Positions 25,545 to 38,550 of a stretch of DNA of 64,000 nucleotides are shown in pieces. The position numbers and the translations under genes were made by a program. This DNA is from Trametopsis cervina (taxonomy: Eukaryota; Basidiomycota; Agaricomycetes; Polyporales; Irpicaceae), in NCBI GenBank assembly GCA_022385755.1, contig MU278351.1, positions 251,594 through 315,593 on the forward strand. The letters run 5' to 3'. Under the pieces are notes generated by a model that worked only from the letters and a program-made list of their open reading frames with translations, searched no databases and was not told where the DNA came from. How positions within the stretch are numbered: position 1 is the stretch's first letter; every line of letters starts with the position of its first letter.

Positions 25545-26898
25545 ATGGCATACGACCGCCAATCTGGGTCACAGTCGTACTACGGTGGCCGAAGAGGCTC
25601 GGCTGACGCTTTCAACCGAGACTTCCCCCCGGCGCAATTCCCTGAGCCACAACGAGCTCGACACGACTCATCATCTACCTTCAACAACCCCAATGGACCA
25701 TCAAGAGCCAGCACAGAGGGGTTTCAGCAGTATCCGTCTGCAGGATATAATAGTAACTCGTTCATGGCTACTGGACGGACAGAGCCCGTGAAAACTGGAT
25801 ACGACGAAGACGAGCCATTTGATATATACGCGGACTTTAATAATCAAGGACCAAGATACTCGAAAGCGGTCTTCAGTCCTGACGATGGGTACATACGAAT
25901 ACCTTGGGAGCCATCTTCTGTGGTACTAATCTCAGGTTTGTACTAGGTACCGCCCGGTGCATTCGCCCGGACTTGTGAAACATGACGATCTGCAGAACAA
26001 CCTAGGACCGGTTGAGATGGTTACGGTACCGGCATTGGGTCCTGAATGGAAAGCTGAGGAGGTTGGGGCAAACAGGAAACGTGTAGTCAGAGAAGAGAGG
26101 GCGTCACGCAGGGCTCAGAAGTGGAAGGAATGGAAACGAGGGGAGCGAGGTATGTGTGGGAAGTATTTCACAAGGAAATTCACAGCGTGGTTTCTCTTCG
26201 CATTATGTGTCGCGTATGTCTTCGTTCTTTTGCAGTCTTGGTTAGTCGCTGAGCGTTATCTAGCATCGGCATCACACTGGCGTTTGTCCTTCCACGGGTA
26301 CCGGGCTTCCAGTTCAACGCGGACGTACCACTCGCCGCCGCATCTGCGGATTTCAACAAAACAATACCAACGTACTTCATGCGCGCCCCGGCTAACTTCA
26401 GCTTTCCTGCTACCGCTCAGCTTCAGCTCGACACGGGATCGAACTACATCCCTATACACATGCGTGATCTCCAAGCGGATATTTACGACCTACAGACCAG
26501 TATGCATATTGCCACAGGACAGCTAGATAGCCTAGCAGTCCCTGCCAAATCATTCACCCCGCTTAACTTCCCCCTCAACTTCAGCTATGTCGCTATCAAC
26601 ACCTCAGATCAGACATGTAAGCATGGCCAATTAATTCATTATGCGTGCTATTAACCTCTTGACAGGGAGTAATTGGTATAACGGCTGCAGAAACAGTCAG
26701 TTCTCACCGAACGGGAAGCGTCCAAGTACGTCAGATATCATTTCCGTGCAGCAAAATGTCCTCATGTCGTATCTGTCAGCCGTCTCTTTCCGTCTTGTCC
26801 TTGGCTTCCGGATAGATGGGCTCATCGGCACGAAGCATGCCGCGGCCAATATCCCAGACGCCAACTGTCCGATCGAACTACCCGCGAATGCGGCGTAG
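25545..26898 (+). CDS. type II membrane protein, LEA-2-like ectodomain
   Basis: Five exons (25545-25888, 25947-26213, 26264-26616, 26666-26725, 26780-26898) give 380 residues. The N-terminal 190 residues are polar and disordered, with Tyr/Gly/Ser-rich and then Lys/Arg-rich stretches. One TM follows (AWFLFALCVAIGITLAFVL). The outer domain begins with beta-type segments (ANFSFPATAQLQLDTGSNY, MRDLQADIYDL), continues NFPLNFSYVAINTSDQTWSNW, has two Cys (NGCRN, DANCPIE) and ends ELPANAA. This layout resembles fungal proteins with an LEA-2/NDR1-type domain, but that is inference from layout only. An in-frame ATG at 25422 would add 41 residues; I prefer 25545 (MAYDRQSG) because it follows a typical leader. 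Function unknown. Confidence 0.72.
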
Positions 26899-28053
26899 GA
26901 TACTCATCTTCATGCTTCCTCGTACCCTTCCGTTTTCTTACATATTCTCTTATCATCTTGTCATGGACTAGGCTCCCGGACTATTCAGCGGACATAATCC
27001 ATTCATTTACGACTATTATACACCTGTCATGTTATATTTCCTCGTCGGTCCTCTCTCGATATGCATGTTCTTGTTGTGGATGGGCGTGCCTTTGGGACCG
27101 GGAGGCATTGCGCTCCATCATCTGTCGGTTCGCACAAGACATGGGAATATTCCACAAGCAGCTGCTCCTAGGATGGTGGTCAGAAAGGTAGGGTTCCTCG
27201 GTCATTTTGTGCGGTCCATATGTTGCAACTGCGTTAAGTGTCTGATTAGGCCACTAAAATGGATTGTGCTTTGGCTTACAACCTAGTGCTGTATACAAAG
27301 TAGATCTAGGGACACGGAATGAGTCTGAGTTACACACGAGTTCGATGGGTCAAGCGCTGGAAATCAGGATCGCCGACCTTCTCATCTAGCTCAAAACCGG
27401 ACACCTACAGCGACCTAGGAAGCCATCCACATGTCTATACCCTACCTCTAGGATGCAAAGTCACATCGGCATATTGGTGGCGCTATCAGTGAGTTCCAGC
27501 AAAGTGTATTCGGTCCCTCATATCATGTAGCTTTCATACAACCTTTGTGCAACAGTCCGTCATCCACTGACCGCGCGATGTTGCCCTTCTAGATGGCCCG
27601 TAGAGGTCTGTCGCTGAGCACAATGGCCCTCCTGAGCTCGCTTGGTGCTCGACAAGAATCCCTTCCCCGTCCCTGTTGCCACAATGGCATATCTACGCCA
27701 AGCTCATACTCTCCGTAAACTCCCGCACAGCGTCCCACTACCAACGCTGCGTGACGACATGATTACCACCATCTGTCTATACAAGGCTATGCATACACTT
27801 TATGTGTGCTTGCCGAGCCAGTATATCGAATTCAATTAGCGTCAGTTCGCCTTGTTCTTGGCCTGGCTGTGACTCCTTGCACTGCGCTGCATAGCCGACG
27901 GCATTGCGGCAGTGCAGCCGATCTTCTCTCTTCCATATCCCATTCCTCAAGGAAAGTATAAGTAACGCATGCATGCCTAATCGTCGGTCCTCCTGCCTAG
28001 CCGACTTCGGTCCAGAGCTACCTCCTATCGCGACCTCCCCGCCCTAGACATAT
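26899..28053. other. 1.15-kb region without a supported gene
   Basis: Short frames only: 27029-27286 (+) with one hydrophobic end, and a 57-codon ATG frame at about 27319 with no family match. No convincing splicing. It should hold the promoter of the small membrane protein at 28054. Confidence 0.4.
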
Positions 28054-28503
28054 ATGACAGACCATGCTCAGCTGACACCCATCATCAAGTTCGGTATGGC
28101 CTTTTGTACAGGTGCGTGCACAGGTTCTCTTGCGCCCGCATCGATAGATCGTCTGACCTGCTCGCCTACTCTGTTTCATACAGTCTTACTCTTTGGCCTC
28201 GTCGCCAGTTTTTGCTGTGTCGGGCGGAAGGGCAGACACAGGTCTACCACGCTTGGCACGAAGGTGTCTGCCCGCTGGGCCCAGGCGACACACCGTCGCC
28301 GGGTTCCAGACGAGGAATCCATGCATGGCTTGGGAGAGCATCGCTACGCATTCCGTTCCGAGGAGACTCTTTGGGAACCTGGCTTTGAGAGGGACACTGC
28401 CGCCCTAACGGGCGTGTCAATGCCTCTGATGACCGAGGTGGTTCACCCCAACATCCTCGCGCCACCGCCGGCGTACCAGCCCGCTCGCAGGATGTCGGTG
28501 TAG
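28054..28503 (+). CDS. small single-TM protein with PPxY motif
   Basis: Two exons (28054-28111, 28184-28503) encode 125 residues. A short N-terminus is followed by one TM that crosses the intron (FGMAFCT, then VLLFGLVASFCCVG), a basic stop-transfer segment (RKGRHRS) and an acidic to neutral tail. Near the C-terminus is LAPPPAYQPARR, which contains PPAY, a consensus PPxY ligand for WW domains of Rsp5/NEDD4-type ubiquitin ligases. Removing the intron makes the TM continuous, which supports the splice. This is the layout of small ubiquitin-ligase adaptors, but no family was recognised; that role is inference. Confidence 0.6.
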   Translation: MTDHAQLTPIIKFGMAFCTGACTGSLAPASIDRLTCSPTLFHTVLLFGLVASFCCVGRKGRHRSTTLGTKVSARWAQATHRRRVPDEESMHGLGEHRYAFRSEETLWEPGFERDTAALTGVSMPLMTEVVHPNILAPPPAYQPARRMSV

Positions 28504-29077
28504 ACGAGCAGTCTATCTGCGCCTCACGCGTTTACGTGTTGAACAGCTGGTCTGTCAACATTTTCTGTCTGTCCTATTCTGTCGTTATTCAGCGTTCAGT
28601 ATACAGGTGTTCCAATATTCTTTGTCGCCTCCTCTGTATTACCACCCTCTTCATGCCCTCCCTTTTCCTTCGCATTCCTTTTGCGTCACCGTCTCTATTT
28701 TCTCTGTTTATACCCTACAGCTCACATCCGAGCACCTCACCTATTGGCCCTGGGCCTTTCCTCCTGTTGTATCACATCCTTGTAGGACTAGAATCCCCGG
28801 GATTATCGCTAGTATATCCTGGCGATCGTACCACAATATCAGAGTAATGCGCGTCTGCAGACAACATCAGCTGTGTACTTAAGTTCTGTCGAGGAGCCCC
28901 ACAAAGGCTGTACCACCCGCGCACTGCATGCCCAACGTATTTGAAAACCACACATTGCATTACATCAAGAAACTACAAGATGTACTTTTTGCGTACAGAT
29001 GCAGACACACGGAATACCAGTGTTCGTCGGCGAATAGATATGCGATTCGTGCTGGAAAGCCCCACTTCCTCTGTAGC
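28504..29077. other. convergent intergenic region
   Basis: Pyrimidine-rich on the plus strand at 28600-28770. Lies between the 3' ends of the PPxY protein (+) and the trehalase (-). No gene seen. Confidence 0.45.
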
Positions 29078-31811
29078 TCAAAGCACCATCGCAAGAGCAA
29101 CCAGCGCAGCAGCCACCAGGCCGCCGCTCACCCTCGCACGGGAGAACGCACCACTCGTCGTCGTGCTTGACCCCGTGCCGAGGCTGTTAGCCTGCGCGAG
29201 GATGTCCGGGCACTGCGGCGCAACGAGCTTGTCGCCGTACTCGCTCGCGACAATGAGCACCACGCCGTTCGTCCATCCGAACCCGGCCTGCACGGTATAC
29301 TCGCCGCCGCGCCCTGCGGAGTCGGTGTCGGAGATCGAGAACTTCTCGAACATCTAGCGTGGACATATAGTGTCAGGTCAAACGTGGTCGTAACCCAGAG
29401 GAGAGGAGACGTACGTTGCCGGTGTTGTTGACGCTCTGTGTGACGTTCAGCTCTGCGTCTGAAAGTCTCGGAACGATATTCGGGATAGATCCACCAGTCG
29501 CGTGCCTACGCATAGCAGAATCCACATCATGGTCAGCTCGGCCGTTGTTACGAACAGGGCAAGAAACAAAACTGACCAACTGCAGAACGCGCTCGTGAAG
29601 TACCTGTTCGCCAGCTCCCTCTGCAGCGTCTCTGCCCATCCCTCATTAGCAGTAGCATTGCCGCCGTTGACCACCGTCCCGTTCAACTTGTTGACATCCG
29701 CGCTCGGGCCTGTCTGCGTCGCGTTCCCGCTGCCGATGATTAGCTGCGGGGGGAGGCTGCCCTCGGATACATCCAGTTGGCCAGAGGGGATCAAGTTGAA
29801 GGTGGATTGGTTGCCGGAAGGAGTGGGGAGCGCGCCGCTGGTGACGTTGGAGGGGAGGGCCTTCAGGGCTTCGAGGATGATATGCTGGTGCGGCGGCCAT
29901 GCGTTGGGAGCATCCCTGCGAAACATAAGCGTAGTCAGCTCCGCGCACCAGAAACTGTATATGATAGATTCGGTGTTCTTACCATTGCTGTCCGCTCACA
30001 TGGAAGGTAACCGGGAATGTGCCGTTGTACCTGTTCAGCACCAGGTTGACCACAGAGAAGAACCCGAATGCTGCCTCTGTCGACTTCGTCAGCTCATCAG
30101 GCACGATCTTGTTCCACAAGGGGTAGAAGGTCGCAGCGGTGTACATGCTGTTGCGGGTGTTCGAGGTCAGGTTGAAGTCATAGAATGCCAGTTTCGTGGG
30201 GTCCCAGAGCAGATCAAGAATACCGGCTTTGATAGTAGCCGCTGTCTTCTGGTGGCTGTCTGCGGCCGAAGTGTTCTTCTGCTGAGTGTAGAAGTCGGAT
30301 AAGATCAGGTGGTTGCGATCTGAACTCAACATGCTCAATCAATACGACATCCCGTGAACGAATAACAGAGGATTGCGCTTACACAGAATACTGTTCAGGT
30401 CTACTGGGATATGGTTCTTGATGTTGTAAGAGCGCAAAAGGCCAGTAGAAGTGGCAGCAGTGGGGTCACTTGCGAAACGGCTAGAGTAGTCCCATCCGCT
30501 CTCTGCACCGGATGCGAGCTCCGAGTACAGCTCAGCGCGTTGGTCATCGTTCAAAGCGGGTGATCCGGGATCGTTGACGGTCAAGTAATCTGATTTCGGA
30601 GATCAGCCCAACAGACCTATGAAACTGCCGAATATTCAGCCACTTACCAGCAAGGTACGACTCGGGTCGCGGAGCGGTGTTGGCCACGGCGTAACGGGCC
30701 AAAGGATAGCTTTGGTTCGTGAAGGGACTTGTGACTGTCGACGTGCGATTCGTCTGCCACCACGCGAGTTCCTTCTCTGCAAGCGGGAGGGCACGGTCCA
30801 GGATAGAACTATCGTTCGTCTCAGCAACATAAGCTTCGAGCATTTGAATGAACAATGGCGGCTGGGAGCGGTTGAGGTCTGTACAAGCATTTGGTCACGT
30901 GATGGCGTAATTGCTGAATATGACTTACAGTAAATACGGCCACCATTGGGGATGAAGCCAAACGACTCAAGTTCGTCCATAAAGTTTTGCAGCGTGTCAT
31001 TAGCGACGCTGAACAGCTGGGACTTTAGTAGCCCGCGCAAGATCCAGTACGAGTCCCAGTAATCTGGCGGATCGAAGCGTGAGAAGTTGCACGAACGCCA
31101 CTGATATCATGTGCTCACATTGTTCTCTGAAGCGACCGCCGGGGACGACAAATGTGTGGTTCAGCGGGATGAGCGTGCTCTCACAGGAGCCACTGCCATC
31201 TCCGCCGTGGCACAGCGTAGAAGCATTGGTCGACCTGATGAGCTGCGTCCAGTAGCCATGTACGGTTTGCGACCATGCCTTCAGTAGCGGGTCTGACACA
31301 TTGTTGAGGAAGTTGGGAGAGTCGACAAAATCGTTCAGCGCCACGGCCTCGAGCTCCAATCCCTCGCCCTTGAAGTCATTGTCCAGGAAGTTGACAATAG
31401 CACCCTCGGTCGTGCTTGAGTTGGAGATGGCCTGGAAGTCGGACAGGACTTGTTGCGACGACTTGGAAGTCGGCTTGTCGACGAACGTCTTCGCGTCTGG
31501 GTATGCTTGCGCAAGGTTGACACTTTGCAGGAGCTGCAAGCAATATTTGACATGAGCAATTAACGAACAGACAATAATTGAACAACACTCACCGAACCCG
31601 CGCAGAAAATTTCGCTGGGGCACCAAGCCTGTGTCGGAGGCAGGGGCTGCTGGGAGGGCAGCGCCTGGCTCAAGGACACAGAGGGACTTGCAACCGCGGT
31701 TGATATCGTAACGGTCGGCGCACTGGTGTTGACAGGGGCAGCCTGGGGCACGGCATACGCGTCGCGGAAGAGGTAGATCGCGGCGAGGACGCTCGCGTGC
31801 AACGACTTCAT
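29078..31811 (-). CDS. secreted alpha,alpha-trehalase (GH37)
   Basis: Hydrolyses trehalose to two glucose at the cell surface or in the wall. It starts at 31811 with a signal peptide (MKSLHASVLAAIYLFRDAYA). Landmarks in order: LLQSVNLAQAYPDAKTFVDKP, trehalase signature 1 PGGRFREQYYWDSYW (spliced inside REQ|YYW), RGLLKSQLFSVANDTLQNFM, the catalytic-acid segment SGAESGWDYSSRF, signature-2 region DAPNAWPPHQH, EGWAETLQREL, the catalytic-base segment MFEKFSISD and the glycine-rich GRGGEYTVQAGFGWTNGV. Many N-x-S/T sites occur. The C-terminus, TGSSTTTSGA then a hydrophobic end (GGLVAAALVALAMVL), looks like a GPI-anchor signal. The stop is at 29078-29080. It shares a 717-nt divergent promoter region with ALG11. 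Confidence 0.93.
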
Positions 31812-32528
31812 GACGAACGACGGTGGTGGTTCGCGGTCGAGGTCGAGGGACTAGGTGAACAGCTGAGGGCGGGGTATTTATACGCTCATCAGGTTGTGTC
31901 ATTGTTGCATAACTTCTCCAGGATTCCAGATTAGCTTTTGCGGGGCACAGACGCTGTTCTCCCGCACAAGACATGATGGGAATGCCGCAAGATCAGTGCA
32001 TGACCTCCTGTTGATGTCGGACTTAGCGCACCTGAGCGTTCCAGCTCCCTCTCCCGTCGCTGGGCTCGCGTTGCCTGTTGATGCTGGGCACTTGTTGAGC
32101 CCACGCTGCGGGCTGCAACTGTCGGCTGACCGCGTCCGTGACCGCGGAATGCGCAGCCCCAGATCCCAAAATTAAACGGCCAAATGGGTTTCATCAAGAC
32201 GAGGTGGGGTGGTAAAATGCCGGTTTGCGCCCACAAGTCGCGGGAATGGATCCGTCTGCAGGATTCGCCAGCCCGGGATTGGTTGGACAGACGACATGAA
32301 GGATCGTAACAAGCTGGGACATCGGTCCGCACGACGATGGTGGTCAATGGCTAAACAGTACACTTGTAACTTATTCTCAAGTAGCAGAGTTTCAGACGAA
32401 TTCGGATAGACGCGCGACGTGTCATGCTCCGCGAAATCACGCCCAGCACTGCGGCATTTTGGTCTCGAACACCGACTTGCTCAACCCAGTCTTGGTAGAG
32501 TAGGCACGCGTGTGCTTGTCTCTCAAGG
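31812..32528. other. divergent promoter region, trehalase / ALG11
   Basis: No open frame with a family match. It should hold the promoters of both flanking genes. Confidence 0.5.
31875..31882 (-). promoter_or_regulatory. TATA box of the trehalase gene
   Basis: TATAAATA on the minus strand, about 63 nt upstream of the trehalase ATG; the spacing suits a fungal TATA element. Confidence 0.6.
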
Positions 32529-34463
32529 ATGTTGTCAAATCTCCTCCTTATTCCGCTTGTACTCGTGGCTTTCGGAATATCACAACTTTACGCGTTAAGG
32601 AGGGCTAACAAAGCCAAGAGGGAGGCTCTTCTAGAAGAGCTGGGCGTGTCGGACCGACCGCAGAAGAAGATTGTAGGATTCTTTCATCCCTACTGGTATG
32701 TGCTGCATTGACTGTCTTCTTTACGGTGTCTCACAGACTGAGCCAGTAATGCAGGAGGTGGCGGTGAACGCGTGCTATGGACGGCTGTCGCGCTCATCCA
32801 ACGCACTGAACCGGACGTCATCAGCGTGGTATACACTGGAGATACAGATGCTACGAAAGAAGAGATTATACAGAAGGTGAAGGTGAGTAGTGCCATCAGC
32901 GTGTAGTACGACCACGAGACCTCAGCAAACTTGACAGAGCAGATTTGACATCGAGTTGAAACCCTCCACGCTGCATTTCTCCTTCCTACATAAACGGCAC
33001 TTAGTAGCAGACTCAACATGGCCGCGCTTTACACTTCTTGGACAGAGCATAGGGTCCATGATTCTGGCCTGGGAGGCCATGTCTGCCCTCATTCCGGACT
33101 TGTACATCGGTACGTGTCGCGTTCAACAGGCCCGCAGACGTGTTCAATAACTTTCCGTATTGCGTGCAGATTCCATGGGCTACGCGTTCACCTTCCATGT
33201 CGTGAAACTCCTCGGAGGTATTCCCATCGGCGCATATGTCCACTACCCAACCATCAGCACGGATATGCTCGAACGCGTCCGGACGCGTCAAGCTACCTAC
33301 GCCAATTCAGACGTAATCTCATCTTCCGTCACTCTCAGCACTGGAAAGCTACTGTATGCACACACCCCTGAAGAAATAACTCACAACTGACTTCTCTGCA
33401 GGTACTACCGCTTCTTCATGTATCACTACGCCCATGCGCTACGCCGCGCCCAATTCATAATGGTGAATTCCTCCTGGACGAAGAACCACGTCGACGCAAT
33501 TCTACAACATCAGGACTCTCTGCTCGACTACCTCCATCTCATCAGTCCGCTCACCCTTCTTTCCTTCGTCTACCCGCCGAACCCCCCTAAGTCTGCGCGT
33601 ATTGTCTACCCACCGTGTGACACGCGGGAGATGACAACCTTCCCGCTCGAGCAGCGCGAAAATATTATTCTGAGTATCGCTCAGTTCAGGTGAGCACGAA
33701 TTCCTTTCTCTTGTATGGAGTAGGAGTATTAACACGCGTCGCAGACCAGAGAAGAACCATAAGGCTCAGGTCGAGGCCTTCGCCAAGCTTGTGAAGGTAT
33801 CTCCGCAATACCGAGATGACAAGAGCGTGAAGCTCGTGTTGCTTGGCGGTAGCAGAAACGCAGAGGACGCGTCCCGTGTGGAAGAGCTACGCAATCTGTC
33901 AAAAAAGCTCAACGTTGAGGTGAGCGCTGGGGACATGCATCATCGGATGTTTACTCACACGTTCGCTGTGTAGGCACTCGTACAATTCGTAGTGAACGCC
34001 GAATATTCTGAGATGCTGGATTGGCTGTCCCGATCCTCAATAGGGCTGAGCACCATGATTGATGAGCATTTCGGCATCAACGTCGTGGAATACATGGTTC
34101 GCTTATCTTCCCTTTTATCCGCGGAGACCATGCTGACGGTGTTGTTTCTGCAGGCCGCTGGGCTGATTCCAGTAACACACGCCTCAGGCGGTCCGCTCAA
34201 CGACATCGTCGTACCATTCAATGGGAAGCCAACAGGTATGCATAACCCTCACCGCTTCCTATGTCATCCGCTTACTGGTGTATACAGGCTTCCACGCGAC
34301 AACTCCCGAGGGGTACGCAGAGACTTTCTCCACAATCTTTAACTTCAAAAAGGACGAGGAACTTGAGCTGAGGTCGAGGGCGCGTGTGTGGGCTGTGCAG
34401 CGGTTCTCGCAGGAGGAGTTTGAGAGGGGATGGAACGAGAGTGGATGGAGGAGCGCACTCTGA
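32529..34463 (+). CDS. ALG11: ALG11 alpha-1,2-mannosyltransferase
   Basis: Adds the fourth and fifth mannose to the dolichol-linked oligosaccharide on the cytosolic side of the ER in N-glycan assembly. It starts at 32529 with a TM anchor ([19 protein letters not shown]). Motifs: [17 protein letters not shown] (spliced inside HPY|C), [118 protein letters not shown] and the GT4 nucleotide-sugar site [22 protein letters not shown]. It ends at 34463 after [12 protein letters not shown]. All junctions across eight or so small introns are in frame. Normal length for fungal Alg11 (about 490). Confidence 0.95.
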
Positions 34464-35140
34464 CCGTTGGAAGTGATAACAATTTGTATCAGTCCGTTCA
34501 CGTACGCGTAGTATTTATTGCTCGTCTTACAAACGCCACAACGCGCCACGTGATACATCACATCGCATATCAAGTTGGCGTTTGGTGCCGGTTCTTCCAA
34601 AACCATCCCAGATAAATTGGCTTCTCGAACGACATACCCCTACGTTTCTGTAGCCTCATTCCCTGGGTATAGCTATCTCTCCTGCTTGTCTCCAACGCTT
34701 GGTTGTATGCCATCCGTTATCGATTGACTTCAGCTTCTGTTATGGTGTCTTCCGTGCGGCTGGTAGGAGGATACTTCTATAGCTTTACTTACTGCGTTTG
34801 AATCAACGATCTACGGCGATTTCACAATTGCAAGCGGCCTGAGATGGTGTATATTTTCGCTTTCAGATTTGAAGTTGTATATGCAGAGGTGAGTTAGTTC
34901 TGGGACTCTCGAGGCTGTGAGCTGTCAGAACGTCTGGGCCTGGTATCGCGTACATCGTCCAGGTATGTGTCTACTACATCCTCGACAAATTGAATATCTC
35001 AAGTTGACGTCTCATCCATAAAGTGGTCGAAACATATTCCTTATGAAATTGGCCTAGTCATATGACTGCCCTCCCTCAGCGAGATCGATGGTATTGAGTG
35101 TTCATGAGTCAGAAACTCGCGTCCTCGTCAACGTACGGCC
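34464..35140. other. intergenic region
   Basis: About 0.68 kb between ALG11 and the beta-mannosidase, both on the plus strand. No gene seen; it should hold the 3' UTR of ALG11 and the next promoter. Confidence 0.45.
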
Positions 35141-38100
35141 ATGAGGGCAATCAAGCAACATTTAGACGACCCCGCTAGATGGCAGTGGAAAGAGCATACA
35201 CCAGGCCAGCCCCTCGATACCGTCAGTGATCATCTCTGTAGAACCGCGCATGCTTTCCCGTCCGAGATACACGTCGAGCTGCTGGAGGCAGGGCTAATTC
35301 CAGACCCGTATCTGGGGTTCAACGAGCATAAGATTCAATGTACGTACTGCACGGTTTTAGACATGACTGGAATCTGATCATAGCTACGCAGGGGTCGGTG
35401 AAAGGGAGTGGTTGTACCGCTACACGTTTGATTACGAGAAGATTGAAGGGGAGGAACGAGTCAGCACGGAGATATGTTTTGAAGGATTGGATACGTTCTG
35501 TGACGTGTATTTGGTGAGCAGTGTTGTGCGTCTTGACCGTACTGCGCGTGCTCATGACAGTAATGCTGTAGAACGGGGACAAGATCTTAGCCGCGGATAA
35601 TATGTTCCGCATATACACAGTATGTCCGACCTACCATCTATGCAACTCACCGCTGGATCATATTTGCAGATTGCGTTGGACTCTGCGTCGCTGAAAGCAA
35701 CAGAGAACACTCTTCTCTTGCACTTCAAGTCCGCGAAACTGATCGCCAAGGAACTCGAACAGAAATATGGCAAGGTACGCGCGGGTTCCGCGAACCTTGG
35801 AGACCCAAGTCGCGTGTATGTGCGCAAAGCGCAGTATGATTGGCGGTAAGTGTGTCTGGATCTGTTCGCGGTCATCGTCCTGATGATTCTCGTTCGTAGA
35901 TGGGACTGGGTGTGTTCCGTTCTAACCCTTCTGCTTCTCCGCGTGTTAATCATACCTCCAGGGACCAGAAATTATGACTTGTGGGCCATACCGACCTATC
36001 TCTTTCACGTCATATGTGACTCGCTTGACCGAGGTGCACACTGAGGCTACAGTACCTGCAGACCTCAGTGCAAGCTTCAACTTGACCTTCGAGATCTCAG
36101 GCAACACTGCCGCTGCAGCCACTGTCCAATATTCGCTCAAAGAGCACACCACGAAGGCGCTCCTTTGCGATCACGTCACGGAAGTAGCAGATATCATTCA
36201 GACGCACAGCTCGGGAAAAGCCACTGTTGTACTGTCTGCGCTTCCTTTGCGAGATGTCGAGCTGTGGTGGCCGGTGGGCTACGGAAAACAAACTCTCTAT
36301 GATGTAGACGTCACACTGCGTGCAAAAGACGGTAACATTCTGGATAGCCTGACGAGAAGGGTTGGATTCCGCCGTGTGAGGCTCATCCAGGAGCCCCTCG
36401 CTGAGCCAGACAAGTATGGCAAGGGCACAACATTCCTGTTTGAGGTGAATGGCGTTCGCATGTTCATGGGAGGTATGTCTATAACGTTCTACCTTCCGTC
36501 GTACATGCCTGAGTGTCCTTCAATAGGATCAAACTGGATACCAGCGGACAATCTACTCACGCGAATCACGGATGAGCGATATCGTGCGTGGTTGACGCTC
36601 TTACGGGATGGGAACCAGAACATGGTTCGTCTGTGGGGAGGTGGCGTATACGAGCCGGATGTCTTTTACGACATTTGTGACGGTAATTCAAGCCACACAA
36701 CCACATTCTGTCCACCCTAATTTTCTTGTAGAGCTCGGAATTCTTGTGTGGCAGGACTTCCAGTTCGCATGTGGAGTGTATCCTGCAGATCCGTGGTTCG
36801 TGGAGAGCGTTAAGGCCGAGGCCGAGGACACTGTCAAACGCCTAAGGCATCATCCTTCCCTGTCTATCTTCTGCGGAAATAACGAAGGTTTGTTTCTGTC
36901 TGTCTGCAATGGAATACGTGTCGCTCATTACCTGCAGACTATCAGCAAGTCCTACAATGGGGAGGTACGCAGGACCCATCTTCTCACTAATCCCGAACTT
37001 TACACGGCACTCGCCCTTATAGATGTGGAAGACCTACCTGCACGAGTTCTATACGAGAACATACTCCCGGATATTGTTTCCACTCTGACCCGCTCGTCAG
37101 TCGCATATCACTTCGGTTCGCCATACGGTGGGCAGGGTTGGGACACCGCCGATCCGACGGTCGGGGATGTGCACCAATGGGACGTCTGGGCTGGGAAAGA
37201 ACTACCGTGGCAGAACTATGGGATCATGGGTGGGCGTTTTATCAGGTTCGTGCGCAATTCTCCTTCCTTCCATTTTAATCGCGTGACTGAACTGCGCATA
37301 AGCGAGTTTGGAATACCAGCGATGCCGGACATACGCACTATCGATTACTGGCTGGACGGGAACGTCAAGGATCGGTGGCCTCAGTCGAAAGCGATGGCGC
37401 AGCATTGCAGGGCGGGCGCGTTCGAGAGGCGGTTCGCGGTGGTCATGAACGAGAACTTTAGGTTCACAAATGATTTGGAACGGTGCGCTCTCTTGCATTG
37501 CTGTCTGGCACTGGCCTTATTCTGGCATCCACCAGATATGTATATCACCAGCAGATCATGCAATCCGAGGCTGTGAGCCTCGCGTATCGGATGTGGAGGA
37601 GGGAGTGGAGAGGGAAGGGAAAGGAGTATGTGAGTGTTCATAGTGCATTAATGTAGACTCGTCGCTCATGAAATCTTGCATAGTGTGCTGGAGCGCTGGT
37701 TTGGCAGTTGAACGACTGCTGGCCGGTGACTTCGTGGGCTTTAGCAGACTATTTCGTAAGAGCTGCGTTCTCTCGTTAGGTTATGCATACTCATATTAGA
37801 CGAAGCTGCGACCCAAAGCTGTGTACTATACCGTGGCACGAGAGCTCAAGCCCGTCACCGTTGGGATCTTCCGGACGGTGCAGCAAAATCGTTCTAGCGA
37901 TAGACCAGTGCAGGTACGAATCATCTCACTGTCGCAGTTCACACTTGCTGACTTTTCTCCGTCAGTTTTACGAGTTTGGAGCCTTCCAGTCCGTTGCGGC
38001 GACAATCGATATCTGGGGAACTAACAGCAGCCTGCAAGGCGTAGTCGCGCGGCTCGAGATAAACTGCTTTGACCTCGACTCTGATTGGACGCACAATGAA

Positions 38101-38550
38101 ACGCACTTTGTTTCATTGAAGCCGAACCAAAGCACTGAGCTGCTGTCATCATCATGTCCTTGTCCGCCGCAAAGCGAAACCACTGAGAAGAATGCGCCAT
38201 CTGTCACTGCGTCCTATTCTGTCGTTGTTTCTGCCCGCCTCTTGGATGCGAACTCGGGCGAGTTGCTAGCGCGATTCACGGACTGGCCTCAACCGTTTCG
38301 GCATGTGGAGTTCCCCGACCCGCAGATCTCAATCTGCATAGAACGAAGTGATATTTTAAACTCCCAAGTCACTGTGTCTGTGGAGAAACCGGTCAAAGGC
38401 CTCTTACTCGCCGCGGAAGGCACCGGTGAAGATGTTCGATGGAGCGATAACGCGCTGGATATTGTTCCTGGGGATCCTCAGACGGTCAATGTCCAAGCGC
38501 TGGGGGAAAGAAGGGTGACATTCACACACATGACTTGTGATTTTTTGTAG
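35141..38550 (+). CDS. beta-mannosidase B-type (GH2)
   Basis: Removes beta-1,4-linked mannose from the ends of manno-oligosaccharides. There is no signal peptide, as in the intracellular MndB group. N-terminal jelly roll: [82 protein letters not shown]. Barrel: [34 protein letters not shown]. The catalytic acid/base is in [15 protein letters not shown] (spliced after GNNE). The nucleophile Glu is in [18 protein letters not shown]. Then [21 protein letters not shown] and [15 protein letters not shown]. Many short introns all splice in frame, and the stop is at 38550. Length about 900 residues, as expected. Confidence 0.94.

Noticed and set aside
27319..27492. 57-codon ATG frame on +
   Set aside because: Protein-like composition, but too short and without family or splice support.
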